A stretch of DNA of 7,414 nucleotides from an uncultured Hyphomicrobiales bacterium (GTDB taxonomy: Bacteria > Pseudomonadota > Alphaproteobacteria > Rhizobiales > Beijerinckiaceae). The number at the start of each line of letters is the position of its first letter. The first letter of the stretch is position 1. Positions 7,155-7,414 of the stretch are shown piece by piece. Both the position numbers and the translations under genes were made by a program. The notes under the pieces were generated by a model. It saw nothing but the letters and a program-made list of their open reading frames with translations. It was not told the origin of the DNA and did not search any database. The stretch is taken from positions 1 to 7,414 of the forward strand of contig CAIVAX010000249.1 in NCBI GenBank assembly GCA_903903935.1, given 5' to 3'.

Positions 7155-7414
7155 CTAATCGATCTGCTGGGTGCGATGTTGCGGTGCTGTCGAATTACCT
7201 GTCAGAGCTTGCCACATGCTCAGTTCGAACATTTGCACATTCATCGCATGCAACATGTCTGAGGTGGCAAGCATCACATCATTGACAGTCAGATCACCGC
7301 CCCCGCGCGGAGGAAAGGGGGTAGTGAGCCCCATCTCCGCCTTGCGGGCATAGAATTTAACCGCGCTGCACAGCATATCCTGCAAAGCCAGATCAGAAAT
7401 CTGATCGGGATTGC
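7155..7414 (-). CDS. Unrecognised protein, C-terminal 85 residues (5' end outside window)
   Basis: The frame is open from the window edge to TAG at 7157-7155; an in-frame TTG at 7385 is not a likely start because coding continues upstream (NPDQISDLALQ). I do not recognise the family. The visible part begins with a probable helix rich in Ala, Met and Leu. A glycine/proline turn (TTPFPPRGGGD) follows, then a long Met-rich amphipathic helix (MLATSDMLHAMNVQMFELSM), and a short polar tail rich in Gln and Thr. No signal peptide, membrane segment or catalytic motif can be judged from this fragment. Support for a real gene comes from strand, the lack of stops, plausible amino-acid composition and its position 57 bases before the amidohydrolase on the same strand. 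This suggests co-transcription and a linked function. Confidence 0.7.
   Translation of the reverse strand, partial: NPDQISDLALQDMLCSAVKFYARKAEMGLTTPFPPRGGGDLTVNDVMLATSDMLHAMNVQMFELSMWQALTGNSTAPQHRTQQID

Noticed and set aside
7155..7385. TTG at 7385 as a complete 76-residue gene start
   Set aside because: The frame remains open to the window edge with plausible coding residues, so the gene is more likely longer and truncated by the window.
1..7414. A defence system, toxin-antitoxin pair, phage remnant or other undescribed multi-gene system
   Set aside because: All but one gene belong to recognisable housekeeping or metabolic families. There are no inverted-repeat ends, direct-repeat arrays, integrases or visible composition shift.

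Overview
The window reads as chromosomal DNA of an alphaproteobacterium, most likely of the Hyphomicrobiales (Rhizobiales). This rests on protein sequence style, on an HdaA-type DnaA paralogue, and on the remembered order permease - hdaA - ppk - ppx in that group. It is inference, not a database result. Base composition is slightly above 50% G+C by eye and looks even throughout. Every gene I can support lies on the minus strand, so transcription runs from high to low coordinates. I see no tRNA, rRNA, insertion sequence, CRISPR array or phage gene, and no gene-free stretch over 300 bases.

Layout in the direction of transcription. First comes the 3' part of an unrecognised gene (7414-7155). After 57 bases follows an amidohydrolase-2 / ACMSD-like metal-dependent hydrolase (7097-5871), and the two probably share a transcript. 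A strong hairpin (5838-5859) closes that unit. Next is a set of closely packed housekeeping genes: a PgsA-like CDP-alcohol phosphatidyltransferase (5796-5212), an AI-2E/PerM-family membrane protein (5185-4043), and hdaA (4046-3351), which overlaps the permease stop by four bases (GTGA). A 136-base gap then leads to ppk (3214-839, polyphosphate kinase 1). Three bases after its stop begins ppx (835-1, exopolyphosphatase), cut by the window edge.

Functional picture. ppk and ppx form a polyphosphate synthesis/degradation pair. The gap before ppk holds a good Pho-box match placed correctly over a plausible -10 element, so the pair may be induced by phosphate starvation independently of the genes upstream. 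The inferred transcription start also argues that ppk begins at a GTG (3214) with a perfect GGAGG, not at the farther-upstream TTG. PPK carries an unusual Lys/Pro/Ala-rich N-terminal extension encoded partly by an 18-bp tandem repeat. At the permease-hdaA junction a run of eight G residues both supplies the hdaA ribosome binding site and sits in a phase where a -1 slip would fuse the two proteins.

I found no convincing undescribed multi-gene system. The parts worth following up are the Pho box, the PPK tail, the G8 junction, and the amidohydrolase with its unknown partner.
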